From assembly GCF_026341775.1 (NCBI RefSeq), contig NZ_JAPEOB010000005.1, forward strand, positions 68,493 to 132,492: a DNA stretch of 64,000 nt. Direction: 5' to 3'. Position 1 is the first letter of the stretch. Each line of letters begins with the position of its first letter. Under the pieces are notes generated by a model. That model did no database searches and was not told the origin of the DNA. It saw nothing but the letters and a program-made list of their open reading frames with translations. The position numbers and the translations under genes were made by a program. Source of the DNA: Streptomyces sp. NBC_00654. GTDB taxonomy: Bacteria > Actinomycetota > Actinomycetes > Streptomycetales > Streptomycetaceae. This document shows positions 9,353-18,910 of this stretch, in pieces.

Positions 9353-10642
9353 TCAGGCGATGACGTTGACGTTGTACTTCTCGGTGTCCAGGATGCGCTG
9401 GTTCTTCACGAAGGCCCCGTACCTGCCGCCGGCGGACTGGTTGGCCTCCAGAGCGACGTGACCACGTATACACGGCTCATTGAAGGTGACAGGCTTGTCC
9501 GTACGAGCCTCGTAAATCATCCACTGCCCGTTCTGGAACAGTGGGACGATGTCGGCACACAGAGCACCATCGGTTCCCCCCTCGAACGAGCCGGCGAAGG
9601 GGAACTCGTCGCAGGAGTCATTCGGCACGTTCTGCGGGAGCAGCACAAATGGGTCGCTGCTCTGGGATCCGCACGTGCGTGCCCGGTTGGCGTCATTGAG
9701 TCCGTCCGCCCGGCTCAGCGGGGCCCAGTCACGCAGGTTGGCCTGGGCGAAGCCGTAGGCAGCGGCGGCCGCCCCGTGATTGGGGTCAGAGAGCGAGTAC
9801 TCCAGGGCGGCCCTCCTCTCGGGGATGACACAGCCAGGCGTGGCGAGCTCCGCATCGCATCGGATTTTCGCCTGGACTGGGCTGTCCCAGTTGACGTTGG
9901 GCTGAGTGGGGATGTTGCCCGTGGTGGTGACGTACATGTGGTATTTCGTCTGGAAGCTGTCCGACGCACCGGAAGCGACGTTGCTGTTGTAGGTGACAGA
10001 CCCGGACGCCTGCGCACCAACGCCGAGAGTCCTGGCACCCGTCCAGGGGCGGTTGCTGGGCGCGGAACAGGCCGAGGTGCAGGACACGTCGAAGGAGACG
10101 TTGAGGCTCGTCACCTGCCCGGTGACGGCAATCACCTTGACGGTGATCAGCTCGTTCCAGCTCACGTTAGTGGCGCTGAGGTCCATGCTGCTCTTCACGT
10201 CCATCAGGCCGGTTCCCAAGACCGCGCCCTTGTCATCCCACAGCGTGTATGTGACCTCCTGACCGTTCAGACACATGCCGCCGGTCCGGGTCCAGGTCCA
10301 GTAGCCCGGCTGAGTGATGTCGCAGGCTTCGGCGTCAGCGGTCTGTTCGGCAGTCCACGCGGTAGCGGTGCGGCTTGCCGCCAGCGGCCTGGTCTCGACA
10401 CACGCCATGGCCGCACCGCCAAGAGCGGCCCGCTCGGAGAGCTGAATGGGGGAGCACGACCTTCCGGAGCCGAGTTTGACTTGGCCCTGCTCCGATTCCG
10501 GGGCTGGGAGGTCAGCGGCCTTAATCGTGCCAAGCGCCTGGCGCCCAGGAGTATCGGCTGCTGTAGCACTACCCGTGACAGCAAAGGACACGGCGGCTGC
10601 CAGCGAGGCAGCCGCCGCGATTATGCGCTGTGTGCGGCTCAT
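9353..10642 (-). CDS. Secreted protein with C-terminal NucA/NucB-type DNase domain
   Basis: 429 residues. ATG 10642 (AAGGAAG just upstream) opens a clear Sec signal peptide (MSRTQRIIAAAASLAAAVSF, cleavage near ATAA-DTPG). The middle third is beta-rich with paired cysteines (CSPIQ, MACVETR, EACDIT, GMCLNGQ, SCTSACS). The C-terminal ~110 residues carry the NucA/NucB pattern: CDEFPFA, GSFEGG, and GGRYGAFVKNQRILDTEKYNV. The family degrades DNA outside the cell, as in sporulation or development. The gene stands alone, with a 12-bp inverted repeat in its leader. Confidence 0.82.
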   Translation of the reverse strand: MSRTQRIIAAAASLAAAVSFAVTGSATAADTPGRQALGTIKAADLPAPESEQGQVKLGSGRSCSPIQLSERAALGGAAMACVETRPLAASRTATAWTAEQTADAEACDITQPGYWTWTRTGGMCLNGQEVTYTLWDDKGAVLGTGLMDVKSSMDLSATNVSWNELITVKVIAVTGQVTSLNVSFDVSCTSACSAPSNRPWTGARTLGVGAQASGSVTYNSNVASGASDSFQTKYHMYVTTTGNIPTQPNVNWDSPVQAKIRCDAELATPGCVIPERRAALEYSLSDPNHGAAAAAYGFAQANLRDWAPLSRADGLNDANRARTCGSQSSDPFVLLPQNVPNDSCDEFPFAGSFEGGTDGALCADIVPLFQNGQWMIYEARTDKPVTFNEPCIRGHVALEANQSAGGRYGAFVKNQRILDTEKYNVNVIA

Positions 10643-10668
10643 CAACTTCCTTCTGTTGAACGGACGTG

Positions 10669-10700
10669 CACGGTGTGCACACGTTTGCGTGCACACCGTG
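10669..10700 (-). promoter_or_regulatory. Perfect 12-bp inverted repeat in nuclease leader
   Basis: CACGGTGTGCAC at 10669-10680 and GTGCACACCGTG at 10689-10700 are separated by 8 bp. The repeat lies 27-58 bp upstream of the nuclease start. It could be a repressor operator or an RNA hairpin in the 5' leader. No promoter elements could be assigned with confidence. Confidence 0.5.
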
Positions 10701-11716
10701 AAGGACGGTAACGGGGGAGCCGCATGCGTACCGAACTTGATCAAAAGTTGGCGCTCGAAGACCGCCTCTTGTCTTGTGCGGCACTCTTGTGATGGGTGTG
10801 CCGCTATGCCCTTGGCGCCCACGAGTGGCGACAAACGAACGAATGCCGAAGCCACTACGACGGACTGCGCGCCGGGCTTGCTGGAGCCGGCGCGTCCGCA
10901 CCTGTTCCGACGTGGCCGGCAAAGAAGGAGAAGTGCCGAATGACTGGAGACGCTGACGGGCGCTCCCCGACCCGGAGCCGGATAACATCGCGCGCCTCGA
11001 TCAGTTGGCAGCCCACTGGCGGGAGGCACCGCGGAGATTCGTCAGGGCACCCTCACCGCGGCCGCAGCGGTCCAGGATGCCCTGGAACCCGGCCGGGTCG
11101 CCCACCTGCTGGAAACATTCGGCCGCCTGAACCTCACGGACACCCCGGACAGCGCCCCGTGACGCGGGCGGCACCGACAGCGCGAGACCCCGGACGATGA
11201 TGCCCGGGGTCTCTCTGCGACATGACGTGACGTCGGTGCTGCCGGTTCAGCGACTCGTCACAGCCCGCCCGTGGCGCCGCCCATCCCCCCTGAGCTCCGC
11301 GAGCACCTCACGCTGCTCCTGGGCGAGCCGATCATGGCGGCTCTTGGTGTTGGAGCAGAGGTTACGTCTACCGATCGCGGCTCAACTTCTTCGGCCTCTG
11401 CGGCCGTCGGTCCATTCGGGGTGGTCGTTGACGGCCTTTCCTTCTCTGAAGGAGAGGTCCATGAGGTGCGCGTCGTGGATGATTCGACATCACCGCTGCC
11501 TCCTTCGCCGAGGCCGAGCGGTAGGGACCACGACGGTGCCCGCACCGGTGCCTCCGTGGCCGCTCGCCGCAGGGCTGGGGAACCGAGTCGGGGCTTGAGG
11601 AACATCCATGTCAGATCGTGCGCTAAGCCTTCTCGGTGTTGCTTGACGCTTTGACCTGGGGTGATCGCCTGTCAGAGCCTTCGTGGGTCGCTGTTGTCGA
11701 TCTACGGAGAGTTGTT
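10701..11716. other. Degenerate stretch without an intact gene
   Basis: No intact gene can be supported in about 1 kb. Around 10,961-11,162 the plus strand reads like a broken helical protein end (ARLDQLAAHWREAP, then after a 1-bp shift EIRQGTLTAAAAVQDALE and GRVAHLLETFGRLNLT, stop 11,160-11,162). At about 11,300-11,335 the minus strand shows a tail motif DRLAQEQREVLAELR that recurs elsewhere in the window. Both look like decayed gene ends. Confidence 0.4.
11184..11213 (+). terminator. Hairpin terminator, copy 1 of a repeated sequence
   Basis: GAGACCCCGG and CCGGGGTCTC form a perfect 10-bp stem with a 10-nt loop. The stem and about 60 bp around it (11,174-11,236) recur with few changes at 14,703-14,763. 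It sits just after the stop of a decayed reading frame, so it was probably its terminator. Confidence 0.6.
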
Positions 11717-13292
11717 GTGGCGGTCGAGTTTCTGTCGGGCGAGCAGGCTGGGTACGGGGTGTTTGCCGGGGCCCCGTCCCGTACCGAGTTGGAGCGGTAC
11801 TTCTTCCTGGACGACGCGGACCGGGAGGCAGCGCAAGCCAAGCGGCGTGCGCACAACCGGCTCGGGTACGCGGTCCAGCTCACGAGCGTGCGCTACTTGG
11901 GCCGGTTCCTGCCGGACCCGCGGCAGGTGCCGGCGGAGGTGGCCGAGTACCTGGCCGAGCAGCTGGAGATCGCGGACCCGTCGTGCCTAAAGGAGTACGG
12001 CGAGCGGGACGGGACGGCCCGCACCCACGCCGGGGAGATTCAGGAGGCCGGGGGCTGGCGGGACTTCGCCGAGGTCTCGGCCGAGCTGAGTGACTGGCTG
12101 GATGCGCGGGCCTGGACGACTGGGGACGGGCCGAAGGCGTTGTTCGATGCGGCGGCGGGATGGCTGCGCGAGCGCAGGGTGCTTCTGCCTGGGGCGAGCC
12201 GCTTGTCGCGGCTGGTGGGCAGCGTTCGGGAGGCGGCGAACCAGCGGCTGTGGGACACCCTCTACGGACTTCTGAACACCGGCCAGCGAGCGGTGCTGGA
12301 CTCGCTGCTGACGGTGCCTGCCGGTGCGCGGGTCTCGGAGCTGGACCGGCTGCGGCGCGGGCCGGTGCGCGTGTCGGGCCCGCAGATGAAATGGTCCCTG
12401 GCCCGGCAGAGGAGATCGCTGATCTGGGCATGGGCACCCTGGACGTGTCGGGGATACCGCCGCGCCGGCTGGCGGAGCTGTCGAGGTACGGCGTGGACGG
12501 CAAAGCCACGTTGCTCAAGCGGCACAACGACGCGCGGCGCCTGGCGACGCTGCTGGCCACTGCGGTGCACCTGACGACGCGGGCGGTCGATGACGCCCTG
12601 GACCTGCTGGAGGTGCTGATCGCCACGAAGCTGCTGGCCAAGGCCGAGCGGGAGACGGCCAAGGAGAAGATGAGGACCCTGCCGAGGGTCGAGCGGGCCG
12701 GGGCGAAGCTGGCGACCGCGTTCCAGGTCGTCTTCGACACCACCTCCGAGCAGGTCGACATTGACACCGGGGAGATCAATCCGCCGAAGGTGGAGACGCT
12801 GACGGCGATGTGGGAGCAGATCGAGGCGGTGGTGCCGCGCAACGAGCTGGCTGCCGCGATCGCGGCGCTGTTCGAGCTGACCCCGCCGCTGGACTCCGAT
12901 GCGGATCAGGCATGGCGGGCGATGCTGGCCACCCGGTTCGGCACGGTGCGGCCGTTCCTGAAGCTCCTGGTCAAGGTTGTGGACTCGGGAGGACTCCGGA
13001 GGGCGCCCCGATTCTGGCCGCTCTGAAGACCTTGCCGGAGCTGATGGGCCGCAAGAAGGTGGGACCTGCCGAGATCGACACCGAGCTACTGGCCGGGTCC
13101 TGGCGGCGTCTGGTGCTGGCCGCACCGAACCTGGAGCCGGGGACAGTGGACTGGAAGGCGTACGTGTTCTGCGTGCTGGAGCAGTTCCACAGCATGCTGC
13201 GCCGGCGGGAGATCTTCGCGAAGAACTCCTCCAAGTGGGGCGACCCGAGGGCGAAGCTGCTGGCCGGTGAGGCATGGGAGCAGCCGCAGCAA
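11717..13292 (+). pseudogene. Tn3-family transposase TnpA, N-terminal two thirds, two frameshifts
   Basis: GTG 11717 (GGAG upstream) starts VAVEFLSGEQAGYGVFAGAP, a Tn3 TnpA N-terminus, followed by ELERYFFLDDADR, WLRERRVLLPGASRL and RLWDTLYGLLNTGQ. A shift near 12,403 moves the frame to EEIADLGMGTLDVSGIPPRR and on to RPFLKLLVKVVD. A second shift near 12,990 leads to APILAALKTLPELM, DWKAYVFCVLEQFHSMLRRR and KWGDPRAKLLAGEAWE. Similarity ends near 13,292. The catalytic DDE region is missing, so the gene is dead. The C-terminal piece at 8.1-8.5 kb may belong to the same lineage. Confidence 0.85.
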
Positions 13293-13483
13293 GCGTGCTC
13301 TCTTGCCTTCACCCTTCCCTCAACCACACCTGTCTCTGCACGGCCGAAGCCGCCCTGACAGCCATCCCGGTGCTCCCACGCTGTGACGGGCAACAGCCAT
13401 CGACACGCTGATCGCCACGGCGGCGGCCGCTAGGTGTATTGATCACGAGCGCTGGGAAAGCCAAGCGACTGCTGCCCTCACGG

Positions 13484-13900
13484 CTACCGGTACTCGTCAT
13501 CGGGGCAGTCAGTTCGCTGAAGGTGACCGTCTGCGGACCGGCGAACCGTTCGCGGCATGGGCACTTCGAGCCAGCGACCGTCGAGGAGCATCCACATTCC
13601 GAACACGGCATCGTTCTCGTTGTGCAGCAGCAGTTGGACCGAGTGGGGGCACTTCCAGGGCAATGTCTGGAGTGTGCTGCGGAGCTTTCCGGTGTTGAGG
13701 TGATTGAACGTGCCTGCGAGGACATGGCATTCAGCGCCCCGGGGGGTGCCTCCCCAGTGCCCGAGCTGCTGGTCCCCGCTGACCCGCTTGAAGCCGCCGG
13801 GGTGCAGGCCGGCGTCAAGGGGATCAAGGCTGATGATGTGCTGAAGCACCGAGTCTTCCAGGTAGCTGAACAGCAATATGACGTCGGTGAAGTCGCTCAT
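13484..13900 (-). CDS. Conserved hypothetical protein
   Basis: 138 residues from ATG 13900, with GGAAG about 9 nt upstream. The translation looks like a genuine small globular protein: N-terminal SDFTDVILLFSYLEDSVLQH, a central GAECHVLAGTFNHLNTG, and SVQLLLHNENDAVFGMWMLL. I recall similar short Streptomyces proteins of unknown function but cannot name a family. No signal peptide or membrane segment. It sits between the Tn3 and IS5 remnants as an isolated survivor. Confidence 0.65.
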   Translation of the reverse strand: MSDFTDVILLFSYLEDSVLQHIISLDPLDAGLHPGGFKRVSGDQQLGHWGGTPRGAECHVLAGTFNHLNTGKLRSTLQTLPWKCPHSVQLLLHNENDAVFGMWMLLDGRWLEVPMPRTVRRSADGHLQRTDCPDDEYR

Positions 13901-13999
13901 CAGTTATCTCTTCCACGTTAACGACCAGGGCCTGAGGTGCTGCCACGCACCATCGATCACCGCTCGTCATTCTGCAGCCTGCTCCGCGTTGATCAGGGC

Positions 14000-14160
14000 A
14001 TGAAGCGTGGAGATCCGTCTGACGTGCAGTGGGACCGAATGGAGCCGCTGCTGCCGACTGGTCGGAAACCTGGCCGGCCGAGAAAGTGGTCGCGGCGGCT
14101 GTTGGACGGCATCCGGTGGAGGACACGGACCGGTGCTCCCTGGCGCGACATGCCGAAACC
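14000..14160 (+). pseudogene. IS5-family transposase N-terminal remnant
   Basis: From ATG 14000 the translation reads MKRGDPSDVQWDRMEPLLP, GRKPGRPRKWSRRLLDGIRW and RTRTGAPWRDMP. This is the conserved N-terminus of IS5-family (DUF4096-type) transposases. It stops abruptly after about 53 codons, where the downstream frame is unrelated. No DDE region is present. Confidence 0.8.
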
Positions 14161-14239
14161 AACGGCCCGCTCTGGACCGGACCATCGTCTGCTGACGGTT
14201 TTGTTGTCTCGTGTTCGGGTGGTGGGGGACGATGTCTCT

Positions 14240-14581
14240 GTGATCAACGGGGATGTTTCCTTACGTCTGGCGGCGAGGCGTGGCCGTCGCATTGCCCAGC
14301 TCGGTGACGCGGCGGCGGGGTGGGGTGGGGAGGTGCCGGAGGATCCGGGTATCGCCGAGTTGGCCGATCTCCTCGAAGCGGCCGCTGCTGATGTTCCCGC
14401 CCGGACCGGCGAGACCGGGCACACGGCCAGGACCCTTCTGACCGGTGCGGTCGAGGATTTGAGGGCGGCCGCCCGGCTCGGCGGCCTGCTTCCCGCGGTG
14501 ACCCTGTGGCACCTGCACCGCGCCATGGAACAGGAACACGCCGCCCACCAACACCTGCACCCCCGGGCACCCACAGGCTGA
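14240..14581 (+). CDS. Hypothetical helical protein
   Basis: 113 residues if started at GTG 14240 (GGGGGA upstream at 9 nt). The frame is open further back into the IS5 remnant, so the start is uncertain. It is almost entirely predicted helix (RLAARRGRRIAQLGDAAA, IAELADLLEAAAADVPART, GHTARTLLTGAVEDLRAAAR). No family recognised. The size and composition recall small regulatory-type helical proteins of Streptomyces, but nothing catalytic is visible. A strong hairpin follows at 14,714. Confidence 0.4.
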   Translation: MINGDVSLRLAARRGRRIAQLGDAAAGWGGEVPEDPGIAELADLLEAAAADVPARTGETGHTARTLLTGAVEDLRAAARLGGLLPAVTLWHLHRAMEQEHAAHQHLHPRAPTG

Positions 14582-14713
14582 GCAGACGGTGCGGCTGTCT
14601 GCCTTGCCCTCCAGCCCGCCTGCTCCGCGCACACGGCCAGCCCCGCCCGACCGGGCGGGACAGCCCTTAGCCTGCCGCTGTCCGATGACGCCCGTATACG
14701 GTGCCGACAGCAC

Positions 14714-14743
14714 GAGACCCCGGGCGATGGCGCCCGGGGTCTC
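14714..14743 (+). terminator. Hairpin terminator, copy 2 of a repeated sequence
   Basis: Perfect 13-bp stem (GAGACCCCGGGCG / CGCCCGGGGTCTC) with a 4-nt ATGG loop. The surrounding 60 bp match copy 1 at 11,174-11,236, including a shared downstream GACATGACGTGACGTC. This copy has the stronger stem. Confidence 0.65.
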
Positions 14744-14799
14744 TCTGTGACATGACGTGACGTCTGTCCGACCGGTGCAACGACCAGCCTCGGCTGGTG

Positions 14800-14970
14800 T
14801 TACGCCCACTCCACACCCAGCCCTGCCAGGACCCTCGCGCTGCTCCTGGGGCCTTGTCAACGGCCCCGGACAGGACGTAGGGGGGGCGGGCCTGCTGGTA
14901 GGCGCTCTGCCTGTGTTCGTGGGCCCACCGCAGCCGTTCCAGCAGCCCCGAGTAGGGGGCCGCGGAGGGA
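14800..14970 (-). pseudogene. Decayed C-terminal gene tail
   Basis: On the minus strand, SGLLERLRWAHEHRQSAYQQ leads to LSGAVDK. After a single-base shift it continues as QEQREVLAGLGVEWA and a TAA at 14,802-14,800. The end motif resembles the last residues of actinobacterial proteins with helicase-associated repeats, but that assignment is weak. Related tails occur near 11.3, 23.75 and 63.27 kb. Confidence 0.4.
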
Positions 14971-15247
14971 GCATGTGTCGGTACGGCGGGTTGCGTTATG
15001 GCGTGACGGCTCTTGTCACGCTTCCCATGGGCGCGGACGACCGTAGAGCCGTTGGACCTCACTCTCCTGGGATTGGTCCGGCACACGCTGCCGGAAATGC
15101 GGAAGCTGGTCCTGAACGAGTGGACCTTGGGGCGGTGGGCGCCTGCGCTTGCTGGAGGAGGTGCCTGCCCGTACGACGGCCGGCCCGGCCCACCACCGCC
15201 CACGGACATGACACGATGCCTCTTCTTCGCCGGACCCTGGGGGGATC

Positions 15248-15688
15248 ATGCGCATCCGCACCACCGCCGCCGCCGCCGCGCTCATCGCGGCCGGCCTGCT
15301 TGCCGCACTCACCGCATGCGGCAGTGGCCATGACGAGAAGCCTGCCAGCAAGGGAACTGCCAGTGCTCTGAGCGAGGCCGAGCGCGAGGCCGCCCGCAGG
15401 GCCGCCGGTCTCCCGCCAGAGCCCAGCGCCACCGCCCGCTACGCGTTCCTCGAAGCCCTGGACGACATCGACGAACGCATCTCGAAGCCCGGCACGGACG
15501 AACAGGCCGTGAGCCGCGGTCTGAACCAGTGCAGTTCCATCAAGTCGTTCCCCGACGACAGGGACAAACTGGTGAAGCTGACTCTCGACCGGTTCACCAT
15601 CCCGACACTCCTGCCCGACATCAACAACGCAGACACCGGCGGCAAGATCCTTGACGCTGTCCACCACCACCTCTGCCCCGACTTCTGA
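15248..15688 (+). CDS. Small secreted lipoprotein
   Basis: 146 residues from ATG 15248 with GGGGGA just upstream. It has a signal peptide (MRIRTTAAAAALIAAGLLAA) ending in the lipobox LTAC, so the mature protein should be anchored in the outer leaflet of the membrane. The mature part has two cysteines (NQCSS and HLCPDF at the C-terminus) that could pair. The spacing and the ending in ..AVHHHLCPDF recall DUF732-type actinobacterial proteins, though the match is only a resemblance. Function unknown; no operon partner. Confidence 0.75.
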   Translation: MRIRTTAAAAALIAAGLLAALTACGSGHDEKPASKGTASALSEAEREAARRAAGLPPEPSATARYAFLEALDDIDERISKPGTDEQAVSRGLNQCSSIKSFPDDRDKLVKLTLDRFTIPTLLPDINNADTGGKILDAVHHHLCPDF

Positions 15689-15714
15689 CCACCCGCTCGA
15701 ACACCAGCGTGGCC

Positions 15715-16408
15715 CTGGCCCGCCGTACCCGGGGTCCGCCGCCACAGTGGGCGGATCCGACCGAGGGAGCGCGACAGTCGCGATCTCCTCGATGGCCGGT
15801 CGCCGTACCCACCGGTGGCCGCAGCCCAGGAAGGAGCGCCGCGTGACCTCCTCGACAAGTTCGTGCCGTGCTCCGGCGTTGAGCCAGTCCCCTCCGGCCT
15901 CCCGCACGCACTGCTCGACATAAGCGTGCATCTGATCGTCGCTCGCTTCCCAGCCGTAGCGGAGCATCGCCCGCAAGCGGTCCGCCTTGGTGGTCCGCGC
16001 AGCGGCGTGCCCGGCAAGTGACGCGTTACGGTCATCGAGCACCACGCCATCGACGATGCAGAGGGCGGCCGATTCCACGAGGCCACTGGCAGCGGCAGCC
16101 GTCACCGCGTACCCGCCGGTGGAATGGCCCACCAGCACGGGGCGGTCCCAGCCCATCGCGGTGACACGCCACCGTCTCGCCAGTATTGCTCGGGGCCGGT
16201 GGAGTCGAGCCGGGTCTGCCCATGGCCACGCAGGTCGATGGCGATCGGATGACACTCGCTCACCAGATGGGACGCCACATCCGCCCAGGCGGCGGCGTTG
16301 TGTCCGTTGCCGTGGACAAGCAGCACCCCCTCACCGTGGCCGCCGAAGTCCACACCCGAGAGGACCCGTCCACGACGGGGAGTTTGATCTCTGCTCCGAT
16401 CACCACCG
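15715..16408 (-). pseudogene. Alpha/beta hydrolase, frameshifted and 3'-truncated
   Basis: Three minus-strand frames join into one hydrolase: VVIGAEIKLPVVDG, (shift near 16,375) VLSGVDFGGHGEGVLLVHGN and CHPIAIDLRGHGQTR, (shift near 16,170) VTAMGWDRPVLVGHSTGGYA, with the nucleophile elbow GHSTGG. It continues through CIVDGVVLDD and RRSFLGCGHRW, then loses similarity near 15,715. The region that would supply the catalytic Asp/His is gone. At least two frameshifts and the truncation make it non-functional. Start GTG 16408 is approximate. Confidence 0.75.
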
Positions 16409-16644
16409 CACCCTGACGACCAGAAGCCAACAAGCGCAACTGCTTTTCTCGCAGGAGGCCGGCGCGGAGTGAGGATTCCCTCAGACCGTCGATCGGCCTG
16501 CTCATCGTGGCCCGTTTCCCGAGACGCTCGGCGGCCTACGGCTGCTGCGCCATCCGGACAGGCAGGAGTGATCACCTGCGCGGGGTGCTGATCAGCACGA
16601 ACCTGCGGTCCACTCCTGGTTTCCGCCGTCGGCCGAGGGCATTC

Positions 16645-17502
16645 CTACGGGCCCGCTGGTGCTGCTGGGGACGGAGATGGGAAGTCGGCCGGCGTCGGCA
16701 CATCCCTTCGCCTGGCTGTTTCGGCGTGGCTCGGGCGTTGTGCGGCAAGGTGGCCCCGGGACCGGTGGCCGTGTATGGCCGTATCGCGCCAGGCGGCGAA
16801 GGCGAGGTCGCACAGCCGGTCACGGAACCGGCCGATTCCGATCCAGCGCAGTACGGCCCCGGCCCCGTCCAGACGGAAGTACGTCTCGCCAGGCCCGGTG
16901 GTGCCGGCTTCCGGCTCGCCGGGCGGTTCGGGCGACCATCCCAGGGCGGTGACGGTGTCCATGGAGCGGAGGTTCCCGAGGATGCCCGGCATGCTGCGGG
17001 TCTGCCTGGTCAGGTCGAGGTGCTCCACCTGCACCGGCCCGGTGTCGTCCGTCGCGTTCAGGGACGTGGTGAGATCCCCGCCGGTCTGTCCGGCGCGGCC
17101 CAGGACGATCTTCTCCTGCATCAGGATCCTGCCGGTGCCGTGCAGGCGGATCCGGGTGTCGCGGTGGGTGGCGATCCCGTCCGAGACCACGAAGGGCTTG
17201 CCCGCCCAGGTCAGGATCGCCTCGTCGCCCACAGTGGCGTCAATGGCCCACGATGACGGTGCGTCGCCCTCGTACGCGACCGTGCCGGTCGTCTCCACGA
17301 TGTCGAGCCAGGCACCGGGCGCGACGTCCACCTCGATACGGACGCCGTCGCCGGACAGCAGCAGCGCCTGGGTGGCGAGAAGGCCCACTCGGGCGCCGTG
17401 TGCGTCCTGCTCCATGATCCGCGCCGTCAGATGCCCGGTCGTGCGGTGGACGCGGCTGCGGCTGCCAGTGCGGACGACGCTCAGGCGGGTCGGCCCGGTC
17501 AC
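16645..17502 (-). CDS. ureD: Urease accessory protein UreD
   Basis: 285 residues; scaffold of the urease activation complex that binds apo-urease with UreF and UreG for nickel and CO2 delivery. The typical UreD pattern is visible: [35 protein letters not shown] and [16 protein letters not shown]. The GTG start at 17502 overlaps the ureG stop (GTGA), so it is translationally coupled and last in the operon. The C-terminal 35 residues are basic and Pro-rich and look unconserved. Confidence 0.9.
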   Translation of the reverse strand: MTGPTRLSVVRTGSRSRVHRTTGHLTARIMEQDAHGARVGLLATQALLLSGDGVRIEVDVAPGAWLDIVETTGTVAYEGDAPSSWAIDATVGDEAILTWAGKPFVVSDGIATHRDTRIRLHGTGRILMQEKIVLGRAGQTGGDLTTSLNATDDTGPVQVEHLDLTRQTRSMPGILGNLRSMDTVTALGWSPEPPGEPEAGTTGPGETYFRLDGAGAVLRWIGIGRFRDRLCDLAFAAWRDTAIHGHRSRGHLAAQRPSHAETARRRDVPTPADFPSPSPAAPAGP

Positions 17503-18257
17503 GCGCTCTGCCCTGCATGCGCCGGATCCTGGCCGTGCGCGTGGGTATGCAGGTGGGGTCCCTCGCCGTCCTGGCCGGTGTGGAAGTGCGGGGCCATGGG
17601 GCCCGGGTCGACCGGAGTGTGCTCGCCGGTGCGGTAGTCGGCGAGGGTGTCGCGGACCCAGCCGGTCAGCATCCGGATAGACGCCTCGTCGTGCCGGGAC
17701 AGCGCGACCACCGGAGCACCCTGCCGTACGTTGCGCCCTTCGCGCGTCATGCGCTCGACGTCCACGCCCACGTGCACGCCCAGGTCGGTCTTGTTGATCA
17801 CGAGCAGGTCGGCGCGGGCGATGCCGGGACCGCCCTTGCGGACGACGTCACCGCCGCCGGCGACGTCCAGGACGAACACCTGGGCGTCCACCAGAGCGGG
17901 CGAGAAGGTGGCGGTGAGGTTGTCTCCGCCGGACTCGATGATGACGAGATCCAGTGGGCCGAAGTCAGCCTCCAGGTCCTCAGCCGCCAGCAGGTTGGCC
18001 GTCACGTCGTCACGGATGGCGGTGTGGGGGCATGCGCCCGTCTCCACCGGGCGGATTCGTTCGGGGTCCAGCACTCCGGCGCTCCTGAGGAAGCGCGCGT
18101 CCTCGTCGGTGTAGATGTCGTTCGTGATGACGCCCAGGCGCAGTTCGCCGGACAGCGCCCGGCACAACGTCGCGATGAGCGAACTCTTCCCGGTGCCGAC
18201 GGGGCCGGCTACGCCCAGGCGCATGGCACGGGCAGGGGCGATGGCGTTCTCAGGCAC
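17499..18257 (-). CDS. ureG: Urease accessory GTPase UreG
   Basis: 252 residues from GTG 18257. SIMIBI-class GTPase that powers nickel insertion. P-loop GPVGTGKSS near residue 18; [11 protein letters not shown]; the nickel-linked Cys-Pro-His in [28 protein letters not shown] guanine-specificity motif. The C-terminus is unusually His-rich ([19 protein letters not shown]), likely a metal store; His-rich stretches are more often N-terminal in this family. The start overlaps the ureF stop by 8 bp. Confidence 0.94.
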   Translation of the reverse strand: MPENAIAPARAMRLGVAGPVGTGKSSLIATLCRALSGELRLGVITNDIYTDEDARFLRSAGVLDPERIRPVETGACPHTAIRDDVTANLLAAEDLEADFGPLDLVIIESGGDNLTATFSPALVDAQVFVLDVAGGGDVVRKGGPGIARADLLVINKTDLGVHVGVDVERMTREGRNVRQGAPVVALSRHDEASIRMLTGWVRDTLADYRTGEHTPVDPGPMAPHFHTGQDGEGPHLHTHAHGQDPAHAGQSA

Positions 18258-18903
18258 TGAAGAGCCTCTCTGTGATGGTGGCGTGGGTCTCGGCCCAGCG
18301 CTCAATCAGGGGAGCACCGTGGGCGGGAATCTGTTCCGGGAGGCGCAGAAGGGCGACCTGGTCGGCCATCTCTTCGATGTCCGGGAGGAGTTCACTCACC
18401 CACGCTGTGATGGTCAGCGGGTCCTGCGGTTCGAGCTTGAGCAGGGCCGCGGTCACCGTCTGGGCGTCGTCGTACCCGACGAGACGGGCCACGTCGGCCG
18501 GGTCCATTCCGGCCCGGTGCGCGAGCAGGCCGAGAACGACGGGGCGTGACCAGGTGCGTGCGCGGGCATCGACAGGGCCGGGCCAGAGCCCTTGCAGGAG
18601 CCGTAGGTACCCGCGGCCCAGCCGCCGCCCGTTCGCCCGCAGCGCCGGGCTGGGTGTCCGGGCTGCCCAGGCGGCCTCAACCTCAACGAGGTCACCGGCG
18701 TTCGCCGCGACCGCACGCGCGACGACGGCGGTGCCCGCCTCCACCATGGTGATGGTGCGAAGACGCGAGCGCAGGTACGCGGGCACCTCGGCGGGTGCGA
18801 TACCAGCCCGCAATGCTGGCTCCAGACCGGCGGACTGCGTATGCCCCCCGGACGGGAGCCGGGCATCGCCCAGCAGGGCGAGCAGGAGCGGAGAGGTGCT
18901 CAC
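18250..18903 (-). CDS. ureF: Urease accessory protein UreF
   Basis: 217 residues from GTG 18903, seven bases after the ureC stop. UreF features are [20 protein letters not shown] at the N-terminus, a long helical body and, near the end, [18 protein letters not shown]. It acts as a fidelity factor for UreG GTPase activity in the UreDFG complex. The frame is open upstream into ureC, but only the GTG at 18903 gives a UreF-like N-terminus. Confidence 0.88.
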   Translation of the reverse strand: MSTSPLLLALLGDARLPSGGHTQSAGLEPALRAGIAPAEVPAYLRSRLRTITMVEAGTAVVARAVAANAGDLVEVEAAWAARTPSPALRANGRRLGRGYLRLLQGLWPGPVDARARTWSRPVVLGLLAHRAGMDPADVARLVGYDDAQTVTAALLKLEPQDPLTITAWVSELLPDIEEMADQVALLRLPEQIPAHGAPLIERWAETHATITERLFSA

Positions 18904-18910
18904 CGGGGCC

